Shown here: piece by piece, positions 27,528 through 36,393 of the stretch | How positions within the stretch are numbered: the stretch's first letter is position 1 | How the letters are laid out: the number at the start of each line of letters is the position of its first letter | DNA from: Hymenobacter montanus | Lineage (GTDB): Bacteria > Bacteroidota > Bacteroidia > Cytophagales > Hymenobacteraceae | Length of the DNA: 64,000 nucleotides | Direction of reading: 5' to 3' | Assembly: GCF_014699115.1 (NCBI RefSeq) | Contig: NZ_JACXAD010000010.1 | Span: forward strand, 122,759-186,758 | The notes under the pieces: model-generated | What the model saw: only the letters and a program-made list of their open reading frames with translations | Told to the model about the DNA's origin: nothing | Database searches by the model: none | Made by a program: the position numbers and the translations under genes

Positions 27528-27758
27528 CTACTTCAGCGTCTTGCTGTGGTCGTTACCGCGCTTATCCTTTTCGGGCGTATAAATCTTGATTTTCTCGCCG
27601 ATTTCCGGATTCTGTTTCTTAAACCAGGGCTGCCCCCGGTACTTGACGCCACTGTGCAGGTGCACCTTGCGCACGTGGCACGATTCCATGGGGCAGGTGC
27701 GACAGCTTACCCCCACGAGCAGCAACAAACAAGGAACCAGACGGCAGAGCAGCTTCAT
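27528..27758 (-). CDS. Small lipoprotein, function unknown
   Basis: A 76-residue lipoprotein. Residues 1-18 are a signal peptide ending in a lipobox-like LLVGVSC, so Cys would be lipidated and the protein anchored in a membrane. The mature part contains CRTCPMESCHVRKVHLHSG, dense in Cys and His, then a basic tail (KYRGQPWFKKQNPEIGEKIK). The ATG at 27758 is preferred over an upstream frame start at 27836 because it opens the signal peptide and lies 4 bases after a TACCTTTG box. The Cys-His cluster hints at metal binding, but this is a guess. Confidence 0.75.
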   Translation of the reverse strand: MKLLCRLVPCLLLLVGVSCRTCPMESCHVRKVHLHSGVKYRGQPWFKKQNPEIGEKIKIYTPEKDKRGNDHSKTLK

Positions 27759-27762
27759 AACG

Positions 27763-27770
27763 CAAAGGTA
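27763..27770 (-). promoter_or_regulatory. Bacteroidota -7 promoter box of the lipoprotein gene
   Basis: TACCTTTG on the minus strand, an exact TAnnTTTG match, 4 bases before the ATG. The same octamer at the same close distance precedes the his leader, pointing to a leaderless or very short 5' UTR. No clear TTG -33 element is seen. Confidence 0.6.
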
Positions 27771-27819
27771 ACGGAGAAAGGAAGCGGTCGAGGCGGCTGT
27801 TTTCCAGGAAAAAACGCCG

Positions 27820-28494
27820 CTAGGAGTCCACCCCATCCCACTCGGCCAAAAACCGGGCCACGTAGCTTTCCATGAAAGCGTGCCGCTCCTGAGCCACTCG
27901 CCGGGCCTCAGCGGTGTGCAGCCGGTCTTTAAGGTGCAGGAGCTTCTCGTAGAAATGGTTGAGCGTGGGCGCCGCGTTTTTTTGGTAGCTGGCGAAGCTG
28001 TCGTGGGCTACGGGCGCTACGGCCGGGTCGTGCAGGGGGCGCCCTTTGTGCCCCCCGTAAGCAAAGGCGCGGGCGATGCCAATGGCCCCAATTGCGTCAA
28101 GTCGGTCAGCATCCTGGACTAAAGCGGCTTCGATGGAGGAAACCGGTGTAGGTACCCCTAGCCCCTTGAATGAAACCTCCCGGATAATGGTCTCCACCCG
28201 CGTAATCACGCTTTCCGGGGCCCCCTGATGGTGCAACCATTCCCGGGCGGCGCGGGGACCGGCTTCGTAGTCGCCGTTGTGAAACTTCCAGTCGGCAATG
28301 TCGTGCAGCAGGGCGGCTAGCTCGGTCACCTCCCGGTCGGCTTCGGGAACGGCCGCGGCGAGGCGCCGCGCCATCAGCCATACCCGGCGGATGTGGGCCC
28401 AGTCGTGCCCGCTGCCCTCCTGGGCAAACTTTTGTTCGATAAAATGGGCGGTGGCAATGATTAAATCCAATGGAAAGTTCAGGTTTTGAGTCAC
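27820..28494 (-). CDS. HD-domain phosphohydrolase
   Basis: A 224-residue HD-superfamily metal-dependent phosphohydrolase. The metal ligands appear as SGHDWAHIRRVW, ALLHDIADWKFH and, later, QDADRLDAIGAIGIAR. This subgroup (YedJ/YpgQ-like) acts on nucleotides or other phosphates; the substrate is unknown. It uses ATG 28494 (MTQNLNFPLD) and reads toward the lipoprotein gene, 61 bases away. Confidence 0.92.
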   Translation of the reverse strand: MTQNLNFPLDLIIATAHFIEQKFAQEGSGHDWAHIRRVWLMARRLAAAVPEADREVTELAALLHDIADWKFHNGDYEAGPRAAREWLHHQGAPESVITRVETIIREVSFKGLGVPTPVSSIEAALVQDADRLDAIGAIGIARAFAYGGHKGRPLHDPAVAPVAHDSFASYQKNAAPTLNHFYEKLLHLKDRLHTAEARRVAQERHAFMESYVARFLAEWDGVDS

Positions 28495-28497
28495 CTA

Positions 28498-28746
28498 CTA
28501 AAATGAATGCATGAAAATGGGCTCACAAGGTTGCATCAAGCAGTGCTCATCGATACTAGTCTTTGTTCTGAGAAGTGGAGCTGCATTCCTTATACCCAAT
28601 ACAATATAGCCAGGACCATTCATTGGGAAATTAACGACTACTTCAAGCAGTCCAAGCTCCTTCAGGTGATGTCTAACATCCACTAATTTGGCACCAAAAT
28701 AAAATTGCTCGCTATGCAGCAGCACGATACTACCTTCTTCCTGCAT
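28498..28746 (-). CDS. Hypothetical protein, 82 aa
   Basis: A small AT-richer frame ending 3 bases before the HD phosphohydrolase start. It reads MQEEGSIVLLHSEQFYFGAK, then LVDVRHHLKELGLLEVVV and GPGYIVLGIRN, with alternating hydrophobic strands and a helix like a small folded domain. There is no family I recognise. Close spacing to the next gene suggests co-transcription. Confidence 0.45.
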   Translation of the reverse strand: MQEEGSIVLLHSEQFYFGAKLVDVRHHLKELGLLEVVVNFPMNGPGYIVLGIRNAAPLLRTKTSIDEHCLMQPCEPIFMHSF

Positions 28747-29434
28747 TTAGTTTAGCGGTTCAGAGAAAGGAACCTCATTTTAAACGGTGGTTGTGCAAAA
28801 TCCGCAGGGGACTTAATTTCTCCACGGGCTAGCGGTTTTGCACCCACTTGTAAAACACGACGAGGGCAGGCACATAAGAAACGGAAGCCGGGCAAACAGG
28901 AAGCTTCGGGGGGCTCAACATCATGATGGGGCCGAAAGCCCCGTTGTCTAAAACGATAAGCGCAAAAGCCAACAGCAGGACCACAACTTGTGCGGTTGAG
29001 GAAGCGCCCTTTCGAGCTAACTAAAAAATGGGTGCGTAGAGCAGGAGAGCCACCCCTATCCCTATAAACGTTGCGAGGTATGCCAAAGCGAGCCAGGGAG
29101 GACGAGGTTCTTGAACAAAGAAATTATGTCGTTGGTCCTACTGCTGCTGTCGTTGGTCCAAGTGGTGGGAAAGGAGCTAGGAAGCGGGCAAGGAATTGGG
29201 CAAATTTGATTTACCATACTTTTTTCCCGTTTTCTTATGAGTTATCAGTCAATGGCCAAAGCCGTTAATCAACCTCACCACCAACCCTAATAAACCTACC
29301 GTGACGACAGCTTTACACTTCCGCAACCCCTCTTGACCGAGGGCTGGCACTGGCCATCCTAGGGGCCTGGGCCCAGAAAGGCAAGCATCTGACAGCTTAC
29401 CACCAAAGTCATAATTATCTACCAAACCTTTTTC
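28747..29434. other. Gene-poor stretch with membrane protein debris
   Basis: Besides the broken membrane-protein frame at 28829-29137, I see only a short direct repeat (GTCGTTGGTCC, twice near 29127-29160) and the upstream region of the metalloprotease gene. Confidence 0.45.
28829..29137 (-). pseudogene. Fragment of a multi-pass membrane protein with in-frame stop
   Basis: One minus-strand frame reads WLALAYLATFIGIGVALLLY, then APIF followed by an amber stop, and continues in the same frame with LARKGASS, VVVLLLAFALIVLDNGAFG and SYVPALVVFYKWVQNR before its final stop at 28829. The hydrophobic pattern carries on through the amber codon, so this looks like a decaying membrane protein of at least three helices. 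Family not recognised. A GTG after the stop could start a 50-residue hydrophobic peptide. Confidence 0.4.
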
Positions 29435-31651
29435 ATGAAGACAAATTTTCACGCATTCGCCCTGGGCCTTGCTGGTCTGGTGCTACCCTCACTCTCCTCC
29501 AGCGCGCAGGCGCCCGCTACCCGTACCTGTGCCAGCATGGAAGCCCTAGCCGCCCACATGGCAGCCGACCCCGCGTTGGCCCAGCGAATGAGAGACATCG
29601 ATAACCAGGCGTTGCAGTACGCGGCTCAATCCAAAGGGACGGCCCAGCGCACCATGGCTTCGGTTACCATTCCGGTGGTAGTGCACGTGCTGTATAGCAC
29701 AGCCGCGCAGAACATCTCCGACGCGCAAATCGCCTCGCAGATTACTGTGCTGAACGAAGACTATCAGAAACTCAACGCGGACGTGAGCAAGACGCCCTCG
29801 GCCTTTGCCGGGTTGGCAGCCAACGTGAACATTGCCTTCACCCTGGCCAAGCGCGACCCCACCGGCAAGGCCACCACGGGCATTGAGCGCAAGTCGACCA
29901 CCATCACCAGCTGGGGCTCCGACGACCGAATGAAGAGCACCGCCACCGGCGGCCTCAACGCCTGGAACAGCAGCCAGTATCTCAACATCTGGGTGTGCAA
30001 CCTAGGGGAAGGATTATTGGGCTACGCCCAGTTCCCCGGCGGCGGCGCGGCTTCTACCGATGGCGTTGTTATCCTCACCAACGCCTTTGGCCGCAACGGC
30101 TCGGCGCAGGCACCCTTCAACCAGGGCCGGACAGCCACGCACGAAGTGGGCCACTGGCTGAACCTACGCCACATCTGGGGCGATGCTTCCTGCGGCAACG
30201 ACGGCGTGAGCGACACGCCTACTCAGCAAGCCCCTAACTCGGGCTGCCCGTCTTTCCCAAAACGCAGCTGCGGCAACACCACCAGCGGCGACATGTTCAT
30301 GAACTACATGGACTACACCGACGACAGGTGCATGTACATGTTCTCTACCGGCCAGAGCACCCGCATGAACGCCTTGTTTGCCACCGGTGGCGCCCGCGCT
30401 TCGCTCAAGACCTCGCTCGGGGGCACGCCTCCTGGCGGACCAGGTCCCGGCGGACCGACTCCCGGCGGACCGGACGACACGCAGGCGCCGACGACGGCAG
30501 TTACGGGCCCATCGAGCGCTTCGGCGAGCTTCACGGCCACGTTCACGGACGCCGACAACGTGGGGGTGACCAACCGGTTCTACCAGCCGCTGGAGTGGCG
30601 CACGGACGAGTGGCGGGCCAACCGGGGCAACGGCTTCTACAACGACAACTTTGGCAACGCCGCCCTGCACCCGGACTACGTGACGGGCCTCGACGACTGG
30701 CAGGGCACCTGGGCCGAAACGGCGGCGGGTACGCTGCGCCAGAGCAACACGACGGCCACCAACACCGGCCTCTCGACGTTCCTCTCGCAGACAGCCGGCG
30801 GCAACGCCTACGTGTACAACTTCGCCGCCAAGGTGAACAGCACCAGCGGCACGCGGCGCTTCGGCCTGCACCTGATGGCCAGCAGCAACACGCTGCGCGA
30901 GCGGGGTAACTCCTACCTGGTCTGGTTCTCGCTCGACCAGCAGACCGTGTCCATCATCGAAACCGTGGACAACGTGCTCAATGCGCGCGTGTCGGCCCCG
31001 GCCGTGCTGACCAGCGGCACGTTCAGCGACTACAAGGTGCTGTATGACACGAGCACGGGCACCATTCAGGTCTTCCAGAACAACAACCTGGTGGCGAGCT
31101 GGACCGACACGACGCCTTTGACGAGCGGCACGTACATCTCCTTGCGCACGGCCACGGCCGACGTGGAGTTCGACGACTTGAAGGTGTACAAGAGCCGCGG
31201 CGCCTCGGCCACTATCACCGTGGGCTCGGCCAACACGAACGACGTGCGCACTTCGGGCACGCCCGGGGCCAAGATCAAGAGTCTGGTCAAGGACGCAGCC
31301 AACAACTGGTCGGCCCCCGGCAACCTGGACGTGAACATCACCATCGCCGCCGCCCGACTGGCCACCGCCACGCCCCCGTCCACCGCTGGGGCAACCAGCG
31401 TGTATCCTAACCCCGTCATGGCGACCGATGGTCAGTTCACCGTGGGCTATAGCATGGCGGCGGCCGGCGAAGTCACCATCGAGCTCCTCGACGGCCAGGG
31501 CACCCGCCTCGCCCGCATGGTGCGCCGGCAAGCTGCGGGCACCCACCAAACCACGGTGCCCGCGCAGGCCCTGGCCAAGCAGGGCCTGTACTTCGTGAAG
31601 CTCACCACCCCCGGCGGCAAAAGCCAGCTCATTCAGGTGCTGAAAAACTAA
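29435..31651 (+). CDS. Secreted M43 (pappalysin-type) metalloprotease with T9SS sorting domain
   Basis: A 738-residue exported zinc protease. A signal peptide (about 1-24) is followed by a propeptide and the M43 catalytic domain, with HEVGHWLNLRH at about residues 236-246 (His236, Glu237, His240, His246) and the downstream Met-turn region MNYMDYTDDRCMYMF. A Gly-Pro linker of repeated GGP units (about 330-350) leads to a concanavalin-like beta domain (about 385-585). A T9SS sorting tail (SVYPNPVMATDG to KSQLIQVLKN) ends the protein. It would be a surface or extracellular proteinase. It is monocistronic. Confidence 0.92.
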   Translation: MKTNFHAFALGLAGLVLPSLSSSAQAPATRTCASMEALAAHMAADPALAQRMRDIDNQALQYAAQSKGTAQRTMASVTIPVVVHVLYSTAAQNISDAQIASQITVLNEDYQKLNADVSKTPSAFAGLAANVNIAFTLAKRDPTGKATTGIERKSTTITSWGSDDRMKSTATGGLNAWNSSQYLNIWVCNLGEGLLGYAQFPGGGAASTDGVVILTNAFGRNGSAQAPFNQGRTATHEVGHWLNLRHIWGDASCGNDGVSDTPTQQAPNSGCPSFPKRSCGNTTSGDMFMNYMDYTDDRCMYMFSTGQSTRMNALFATGGARASLKTSLGGTPPGGPGPGGPTPGGPDDTQAPTTAVTGPSSASASFTATFTDADNVGVTNRFYQPLEWRTDEWRANRGNGFYNDNFGNAALHPDYVTGLDDWQGTWAETAAGTLRQSNTTATNTGLSTFLSQTAGGNAYVYNFAAKVNSTSGTRRFGLHLMASSNTLRERGNSYLVWFSLDQQTVSIIETVDNVLNARVSAPAVLTSGTFSDYKVLYDTSTGTIQVFQNNNLVASWTDTTPLTSGTYISLRTATADVEFDDLKVYKSRGASATITVGSANTNDVRTSGTPGAKIKSLVKDAANNWSAPGNLDVNITIAAARLATATPPSTAGATSVYPNPVMATDGQFTVGYSMAAAGEVTIELLDGQGTRLARMVRRQAAGTHQTTVPAQALAKQGLYFVKLTTPGGKSQLIQVLKN

Positions 31652-31795
31652 TGCCTTCCCATTGGCGACGGCGGAAAGAAGGAATGCGGGTGCCGGGGCG
31701 CCAACCCCAGCCCTACACCCTTCTTTCCTGCCCGCCTGTGGGACCGCAGTCAATGACTAAGAGGGTGTTGTGAACTTGTGGGCGAAATTAGCGGG

Positions 31796-31905
31796 GATGC
31801 AAGTTACCCGCCGCGCTTATCACAGCGACGTCACCGACGAATGGGCCTTTGTCGGACTCATGCTCGCTAAAGCCACCAGCCTCAATTTACTCACAGGTCC
31901 ATAAC
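31796..31905 (+). pseudogene. N-terminal scrap of an IS5-type transposase
   Basis: The frame encodes RAYHSDVTDEWAFVGLML, matching the YPSDVTDEEWAFVAPYL opening of IS5-family transposases with one Glu lost. It ends at a stop after about 35 codons. Nothing else of the element is seen. Confidence 0.6.
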
Positions 31906-31949
31906 ACCGTCGTGAGCTAACTGTTAGCTGAAAAGGTAGCTACAAATAA

Positions 31950-31981
31950 AAAGCCCCTCCACGGTACTGTGGAGGGGCTTT
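31950..31981. terminator. Hairpin terminator downstream of tRNA-Thr
   Basis: AAAGCCCCTCCAC and GTGGAGGGGCTTT pair perfectly over 13 bp around a 6-base loop. It lies 13 bases past the 3' end of the minus-strand tRNA and has A/T runs on both sides, so it may act in both directions. Confidence 0.85.
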
Positions 31982-31993
31982 AAAATTACCAAG

Positions 31994-32066
<73 letters not shown>

Positions 32067-32132
32067 GTTGAGGTGGCGCAAAAGTACGCAACGCCCGCGC
32101 TTTTGCCAGCCTTAACACCCGTTTTCTATTAA

Positions 32133-32169
32133 AAAAGAAGCCCTGCATTGTTAACGCAGGGCTTCTTTT
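32133..32169 (-). terminator. Hairpin terminator of the DUF349 gene
   Basis: AAAAGAAGCCCTGC and GCAGGGCTTCTTTT pair perfectly over 14 bp around a 9-base loop, 27 bases past the stop of the minus-strand gene, with T-runs on both strands. Confidence 0.9.
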
Positions 32170-32196
32170 CGCTGATTAGCAGAATATTCCGGCTTA

Positions 32197-34620
32197 TTAG
32201 CTGCGAATAAATTTAAGCTGCTTTTTCAGGGCTTCGATACGCTTCTGGCCTTCGGCGATCCGTCCTTCGTACTCTTGACGCAGCTGAGCCGCATTTTTCG
32301 AGCGGGCAAAGAAGTCCAGATTGGTTTGCAGCGTGGCATGATCGTTCTCCAGCTCGTTGATTTCCTTACGCAGGGCCATTTCCTTACGCGATAGCTCCTG
32401 CTGGGCCTGGGGACGGGCTTTGAGGCGGGCAACTTCCACCTGGAACAGCAAGTCGTGGCGGTCGGCGTAGCTCAGGTCCGGCACGTGGTCGAGGTATTTG
32501 CCGAGCAGGCCCAGCAGTTGTTCTTCGCTGTGGTCGGAAGTCCCCCCCCCGTCGGGCCCGTCAAACTCGGCCGCCCAGCCGGCCAACAATTCCCGGAAGC
32601 CTTCCAGCGTACCAGGGTTATCAGCGCTGAGGGCATTCACTTGCTCGGCAATGCGGTCAAGGTGGGCGGTTTGCTCCACGGATGACTGCTTCACTTTCTC
32701 TTCGCGCTGGCGGGCCTCGTGCTTGGGCCGCTCAAACACCGCGTCGCAGGCGGTCCGGAAGCGGTGCCAGAGCTTGTCAGCCAGCTTATCGGGCACGCGA
32801 CCCACTTCTTTCCACTCCTTCTGAACCCGAATAACGACCTGCCGGGCGGCATCAGCATCGGGGTTCTGGGCCGCTTCTTCCGCCTGCTCGATGAGGGCGA
32901 CCTTCGCTTTCACGTTGGCTGACTTCTCGTTGTCGAGCGACTTGAAAAATTCATTTTTGCGGTTGAAAAAGGCCTTGTAGGCTCCCCAATACTGCTTGTT
33001 CAGCGCGTCGGCCTGGGCGCGGGGCACGAGGCCGGCGGCCTCCCACTCAGCCTTAATTTCCTGCAGCTCGTCGGTTTTCGAGCGCCACAGGTTTACGCGG
33101 TCGGTATCGAAGGTAGCGAAGGGCAGTACGCGCTCGAGCAGAGCCTGCTTCACCACGAGGTTGGCTTTCTCCTGAACCGAGCGTTGGTCCACAAACTCTT
33201 TGCGGCGCTGGTGGAGGGCGTCGGAAGCGGCAATAAACCGCTGCCACAGCGGCTCGCGCTGGTCGTTGGGCACGGGGCCGATGTGCTTCCATTCCTCGTG
33301 CAGCTTGGTAAGCTCATCAAGGGCCTTGTTAATGCCGGGCACCTGGATCAGCGCCTCGGCCCGCTTAATCAGAGCTTCTTTGGCCTCCAAGTTGCGGCGG
33401 CGGTCCAGGTCCTTCATTTCCAGGAAGCGCCCTTGCTTGCTGTAGTAAATGTCGAGCAGACCGTGGTAAGTATCCCAGATGGCTTGGCTGTCGGCCTGGG
33501 GCACGGCACCCGTGGCCTTCCACTCGGCTTGCAGGGCCTTGAGCCGGGCGGAGCTGTCTTTGGTTTCGGCGGCCTCCACAATACCACGCAGTTGGTCGAG
33601 CAGCTGCTTTTTCTTGGCCAGGTTTTCGACGCGGCTTACGTCTTCGGCCTTGGCCTCTTTGGCGCGGCTCTCGCGGAACTCCTGCAGGGCCTTATTCAGC
33701 TCCTGCTGCCCTTCGGGCTGCTGGAAGGCGAAAGCCTCGGCCCCCTCGCCACCTTCGGCAAACTTTTGGCGGGCCGCGCTGCGGGCCAAGCCCACGTTGG
33801 CCTCGTACTGACGAGTGAGGTCCTGAATCTGCTTGCGGTTCTGGCGGGCGTCGGGCCGGCGCAGCAGTTCAACCAGGTAGGCCGCCTGCGCGGGCAGGTC
33901 GAGCGCCGTGAAATCGGGGGCGGCCGTTTCGGGTACGTAGGCATTATCGCCCTCAGTCCCCTCCGCCTCGCCGGTGGGCTCTTCCCCCGCGTCAATGGCT
34001 GCCACGTCGGCCGGGGCCGCGTTCAGGGGGGTAGCTTCGGAGGTTGACAGGTGAGCTACGGCGGCGGGGGCGGCATCCAAGTCATGGGCCGCCACCAGGG
34101 AGGTAGTCGGCACGGCGGGGGCCTGGTCTTCTACCGTGGCGGCAGCGCCGGAGCTGCTGAGGGTTTCGGGGTCGGCCAGGGGCGCGGGGGCGGCGCTGGC
34201 AATCTGCTCAGCGGCGGGCAGCGCCTCGACAGCGGGCGTTTTGGCCCCGTAGTGATCCAGCGCCCGTGCTTGCGGCGCGGAGATGTCGTGGCCACTGACG
34301 GAGCTCGGCTCGGCGACGTGCCGTGCCGTTTCGGCGGCCGCCCGGGCTTCGGGGGTGCCAGCATCGGGCACGGTTTCGCCGATGGTTGAGGCCGCCGAAG
34401 CAGCCACGACGGGCTCGGCGGTACCAGCCCCCGTAGGCTGGTCGGCGGGAAGCTCGGGCGTGCCTTGGGCGGGCTGCTCCGTCTGACCTTCGGCCGTAGC
34501 CGGCTGGCCAGAACCAGCTTGTATCTCAGCCAGGCGACGTTGCAGAATGGTCATGTTGTCCTCGGCAGGCACAGGAGTGCCGGGAGTGTGCGGGGCGGTA
34601 GGGTTTTCTTCAGCAGCCAT
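32197..34620 (-). CDS. DUF349 repeat protein
   Basis: An 807-residue cytoplasmic protein. Residues about 1-235 are an Ala/Pro/Glu-rich low-complexity region of no clear fold. After it come at least five DUF349 units of about 70 residues, each with a Trp-Lys/Glu core, e.g. LQAEWKATGAVPQ, HEEWKHIGPVPNDQREPLWQ, IKAEWEAAGLVPR and QKEWKEVGRVPDKLADKLWH. A coiled-coil tail (about 750-807) ends KQLKFIRS. DUF349 proteins are helical and widespread in Bacteroidota and Actinobacteria; biochemical role not established. It has its own strong terminator. Confidence 0.9.
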   Translation of the reverse strand: MAAEENPTAPHTPGTPVPAEDNMTILQRRLAEIQAGSGQPATAEGQTEQPAQGTPELPADQPTGAGTAEPVVAASAASTIGETVPDAGTPEARAAAETARHVAEPSSVSGHDISAPQARALDHYGAKTPAVEALPAAEQIASAAPAPLADPETLSSSGAAATVEDQAPAVPTTSLVAAHDLDAAPAAVAHLSTSEATPLNAAPADVAAIDAGEEPTGEAEGTEGDNAYVPETAAPDFTALDLPAQAAYLVELLRRPDARQNRKQIQDLTRQYEANVGLARSAARQKFAEGGEGAEAFAFQQPEGQQELNKALQEFRESRAKEAKAEDVSRVENLAKKKQLLDQLRGIVEAAETKDSSARLKALQAEWKATGAVPQADSQAIWDTYHGLLDIYYSKQGRFLEMKDLDRRRNLEAKEALIKRAEALIQVPGINKALDELTKLHEEWKHIGPVPNDQREPLWQRFIAASDALHQRRKEFVDQRSVQEKANLVVKQALLERVLPFATFDTDRVNLWRSKTDELQEIKAEWEAAGLVPRAQADALNKQYWGAYKAFFNRKNEFFKSLDNEKSANVKAKVALIEQAEEAAQNPDADAARQVVIRVQKEWKEVGRVPDKLADKLWHRFRTACDAVFERPKHEARQREEKVKQSSVEQTAHLDRIAEQVNALSADNPGTLEGFRELLAGWAAEFDGPDGGGTSDHSEEQLLGLLGKYLDHVPDLSYADRHDLLFQVEVARLKARPQAQQELSRKEMALRKEINELENDHATLQTNLDFFARSKNAAQLRQEYEGRIAEGQKRIEALKKQLKFIRS

Positions 34621-34710
34621 ATAGATTCGAAAAAGCCAGCTCCGCGCTAGGAGCCAGAAGCGAGCGCAAAAAAGTGGAGAATTGAAATAGCGATATAACC
34701 TAAGGCTGCG

Positions 34711-35268
34711 TTAGTTCAGGCGGGGATCGACGGGATAGTTAGCCAGTACTTTAAACCGGCCACCTTTTTCCCGCAAAATGTCCCGCCAAAAGGCATCCGA
34801 TGCCAAAGTAAACACTTTCCCCGCGCTTGCCGGGTGTCGTATCCAACTCTGCCCCTGCATTTCGTTAGCTAACTGGCCCGCTGACCACCCGGAATACCCC
34901 GCGAACAGGCGCACGTCGTCGCCCTCGACGACGCCACTGCTAATGAGACCGAGCAACAGCTCAAAATCCCCACCCCAGTACACGTCCTGGCCCAAATCAG
35001 TCGCGCCGGGCAGGTCGGCCCGGCGGTGCAGATAATGCAGGGTATCGGGCTCGACGGGGCCGCCCACGTAGATGGGCAGGTCGGCCACGGCCGGGCCCAA
35101 CGTGGGGGGCAGGTCCAGCACGTCGGCCAGGGTAAGGGTAGTGAGGCGGTTAAGCACCAAGCCAAACGTGCCTTCGTCAGGCTCATCGCGACAGAGCAAA
35201 ACCACACTGCGCTCAAAAGTAGGGTCGCCGAGAAAGGGCTGAGAAATGAGCAGAGTACCGGGGCGCAT
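34711..35268 (-). CDS. YqgE/AlgH family protein
   Basis: A 185-residue UPF0301 protein. The family start GTLLISQPFLGDPTFERSVV, the mid motif GTFGLVLNRL and YVGGPVEPDTLHYLH, and the end LFAGYSGWSAGQLANEM are all present. AlgH of Pseudomonas affects alginate genes, but the general function is unknown. It begins at ATG 35268 and is followed by a 90-base gap to the DUF349 gene on the same strand. Confidence 0.95.
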   Translation of the reverse strand: MRPGTLLISQPFLGDPTFERSVVLLCRDEPDEGTFGLVLNRLTTLTLADVLDLPPTLGPAVADLPIYVGGPVEPDTLHYLHRRADLPGATDLGQDVYWGGDFELLLGLISSGVVEGDDVRLFAGYSGWSAGQLANEMQGQSWIRHPASAGKVFTLASDAFWRDILREKGGRFKVLANYPVDPRLN

Positions 35269-35400
35269 ACGTATTTTTTTTAAGGAGGAAGGCCGCGAAA
35301 ACCACTAGAGCAGGCCACTAGCTGGTATTGGCACGAGACGGACCGCGCTAAGGTTTCAATCAGCGGGAAATAAGCAAGGAATAATTGGTGATCAGCTCAG

Positions 35401-35433
35401 TTGCCCAGCTGCCTCGCAACTGTCGTTACTTTG
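35401..35433 (+). promoter_or_regulatory. Candidate Bacteroidota promoter for pdxH
   Basis: TTG (35401-35403) and TTACTTTG (35426-35433) are separated by 22 bases, close to the TTG-N(17-23)-TAnnTTTG consensus with one change in the -7 box. Confidence 0.5.
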
Positions 35434-35581
35434 TACCCTGAGCGTGGTTCTTAACCAGAATCTTCCTTGTTATTTTCCCAGACTGCCGCTGGTCCAAATT
35501 TGTTCCTTTGACGCCCGTTCGGCAGCGTACTTCGGGCCCCTAAGACCCGGAAATGAGCAGTCGCTATTGATTACCCTTCGA

Positions 35582-36232
35582 ATGACCGACCCGCACCTTG
35601 CCAATTTACGAAAAACATACGCCCAGCGCACCCTTTCCGAAGCCGACGTGCGGCCCGATGCCATGCAGCAGTTTCGGCTGTGGCTGGAAGAAGCCGTGGC
35701 TGCCCAGCTCGACGAGCCCACGGCCCTAACGCTGAGCACGGTGGGGGCCAACGGGCAGCCCTCTTCCCGGGTGGTCCTACTCAAGGGCCTGCCCGATGAC
35801 GCCTTTCTCTTCTACACCAACTACGAGTCGCGCAAGGGCCAGGAGCTGGCCGCCCAGCCCCTGGCGGCCCTTAACTTCTTCTGGCCGGGGCTGGAGCGGC
35901 AGGTCCGGGTGGAAGGCCGGGTAGAAAAAGCTCCCGCAAGCCTGTCGACCGAATACTTTCAAAGCCGGCCGCGCAGCAGCCAGTTGGGGGCCTGGGCCTC
36001 CCCCCAGAGCCAGGTGATTGGCAGCCGCGAGGAATTAGAAGCCCGCGAAGCGGCCCTCAGCCGCCAGTTTGGCTCCCAGGACCCGCTACCGCGGCCTCCG
36101 CACTGGGGCGGCTACCTGCTGCGGCCCCAGCGGCTGGAATTCTGGCAGGGCCGCCCCAGCCGCCTGCACGACCGGATTGTGTACGAGCGCGCGACGGACA
36201 ATAGCTGGCACCGAACCCGGCTGGCCCCCTAG
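35582..36232 (+). CDS. pdxH: Pyridoxamine 5'-phosphate oxidase
   Basis: FMN-dependent oxidase that makes pyridoxal 5'-phosphate in the synthesis and salvage of vitamin B6. FMN-binding motifs SRVVLLKGLPDDAFLFYTNY and SRKGQELAAQP, and the C-terminal signature RPRSSQLGAWASPQSQVI to WHRTRLAP, are all intact. ATG 35582 (MTDPHLANLRKTY) gives the usual 216 residues. The frame also has a GTG at 35444, just behind the candidate promoter, which would add 46 residues without family support. A gap of 140 bases from promoter to ATG is otherwise empty. Confidence 0.95.
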   Translation: MTDPHLANLRKTYAQRTLSEADVRPDAMQQFRLWLEEAVAAQLDEPTALTLSTVGANGQPSSRVVLLKGLPDDAFLFYTNYESRKGQELAAQPLAALNFFWPGLERQVRVEGRVEKAPASLSTEYFQSRPRSSQLGAWASPQSQVIGSREELEAREAALSRQFGSQDPLPRPPHWGGYLLRPQRLEFWQGRPSRLHDRIVYERATDNSWHRTRLAP

Positions 36233-36345
36233 CTTCTCCCCGATTGGCGGCATACCCCGGTTGGCCGTGGGAACCTCAGGTGCCCCCTACCGGGTACGAC
36301 TCCGGTTTGCTGGAGGCGCGAAGCCCCAGGTTTAGTTAGCAGCAC

Positions 36346-36372
36346 CAGCCCGAGCGGGACGGGGCTTTTTTG
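36346..36372 (+). terminator. Weak candidate terminator after pdxH
   Basis: AGCCC and GGGCT arms with a short GC-rich middle are followed by TTTTTTG on the + strand, 115 bases past the pdxH stop and just before the DUF1015 gene. Confidence 0.4.
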
Positions 36373-36393
36373 TAAAATGTTAAACGAAGCATT

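Noticed and set aside
30164..31753. 529-codon open frame on the - strand opposite the M43 protease gene
   Set aside because: Arg/Gly/Val-rich antisense frame; the + strand has a signal peptide, HEXXH motif and sorting tail.
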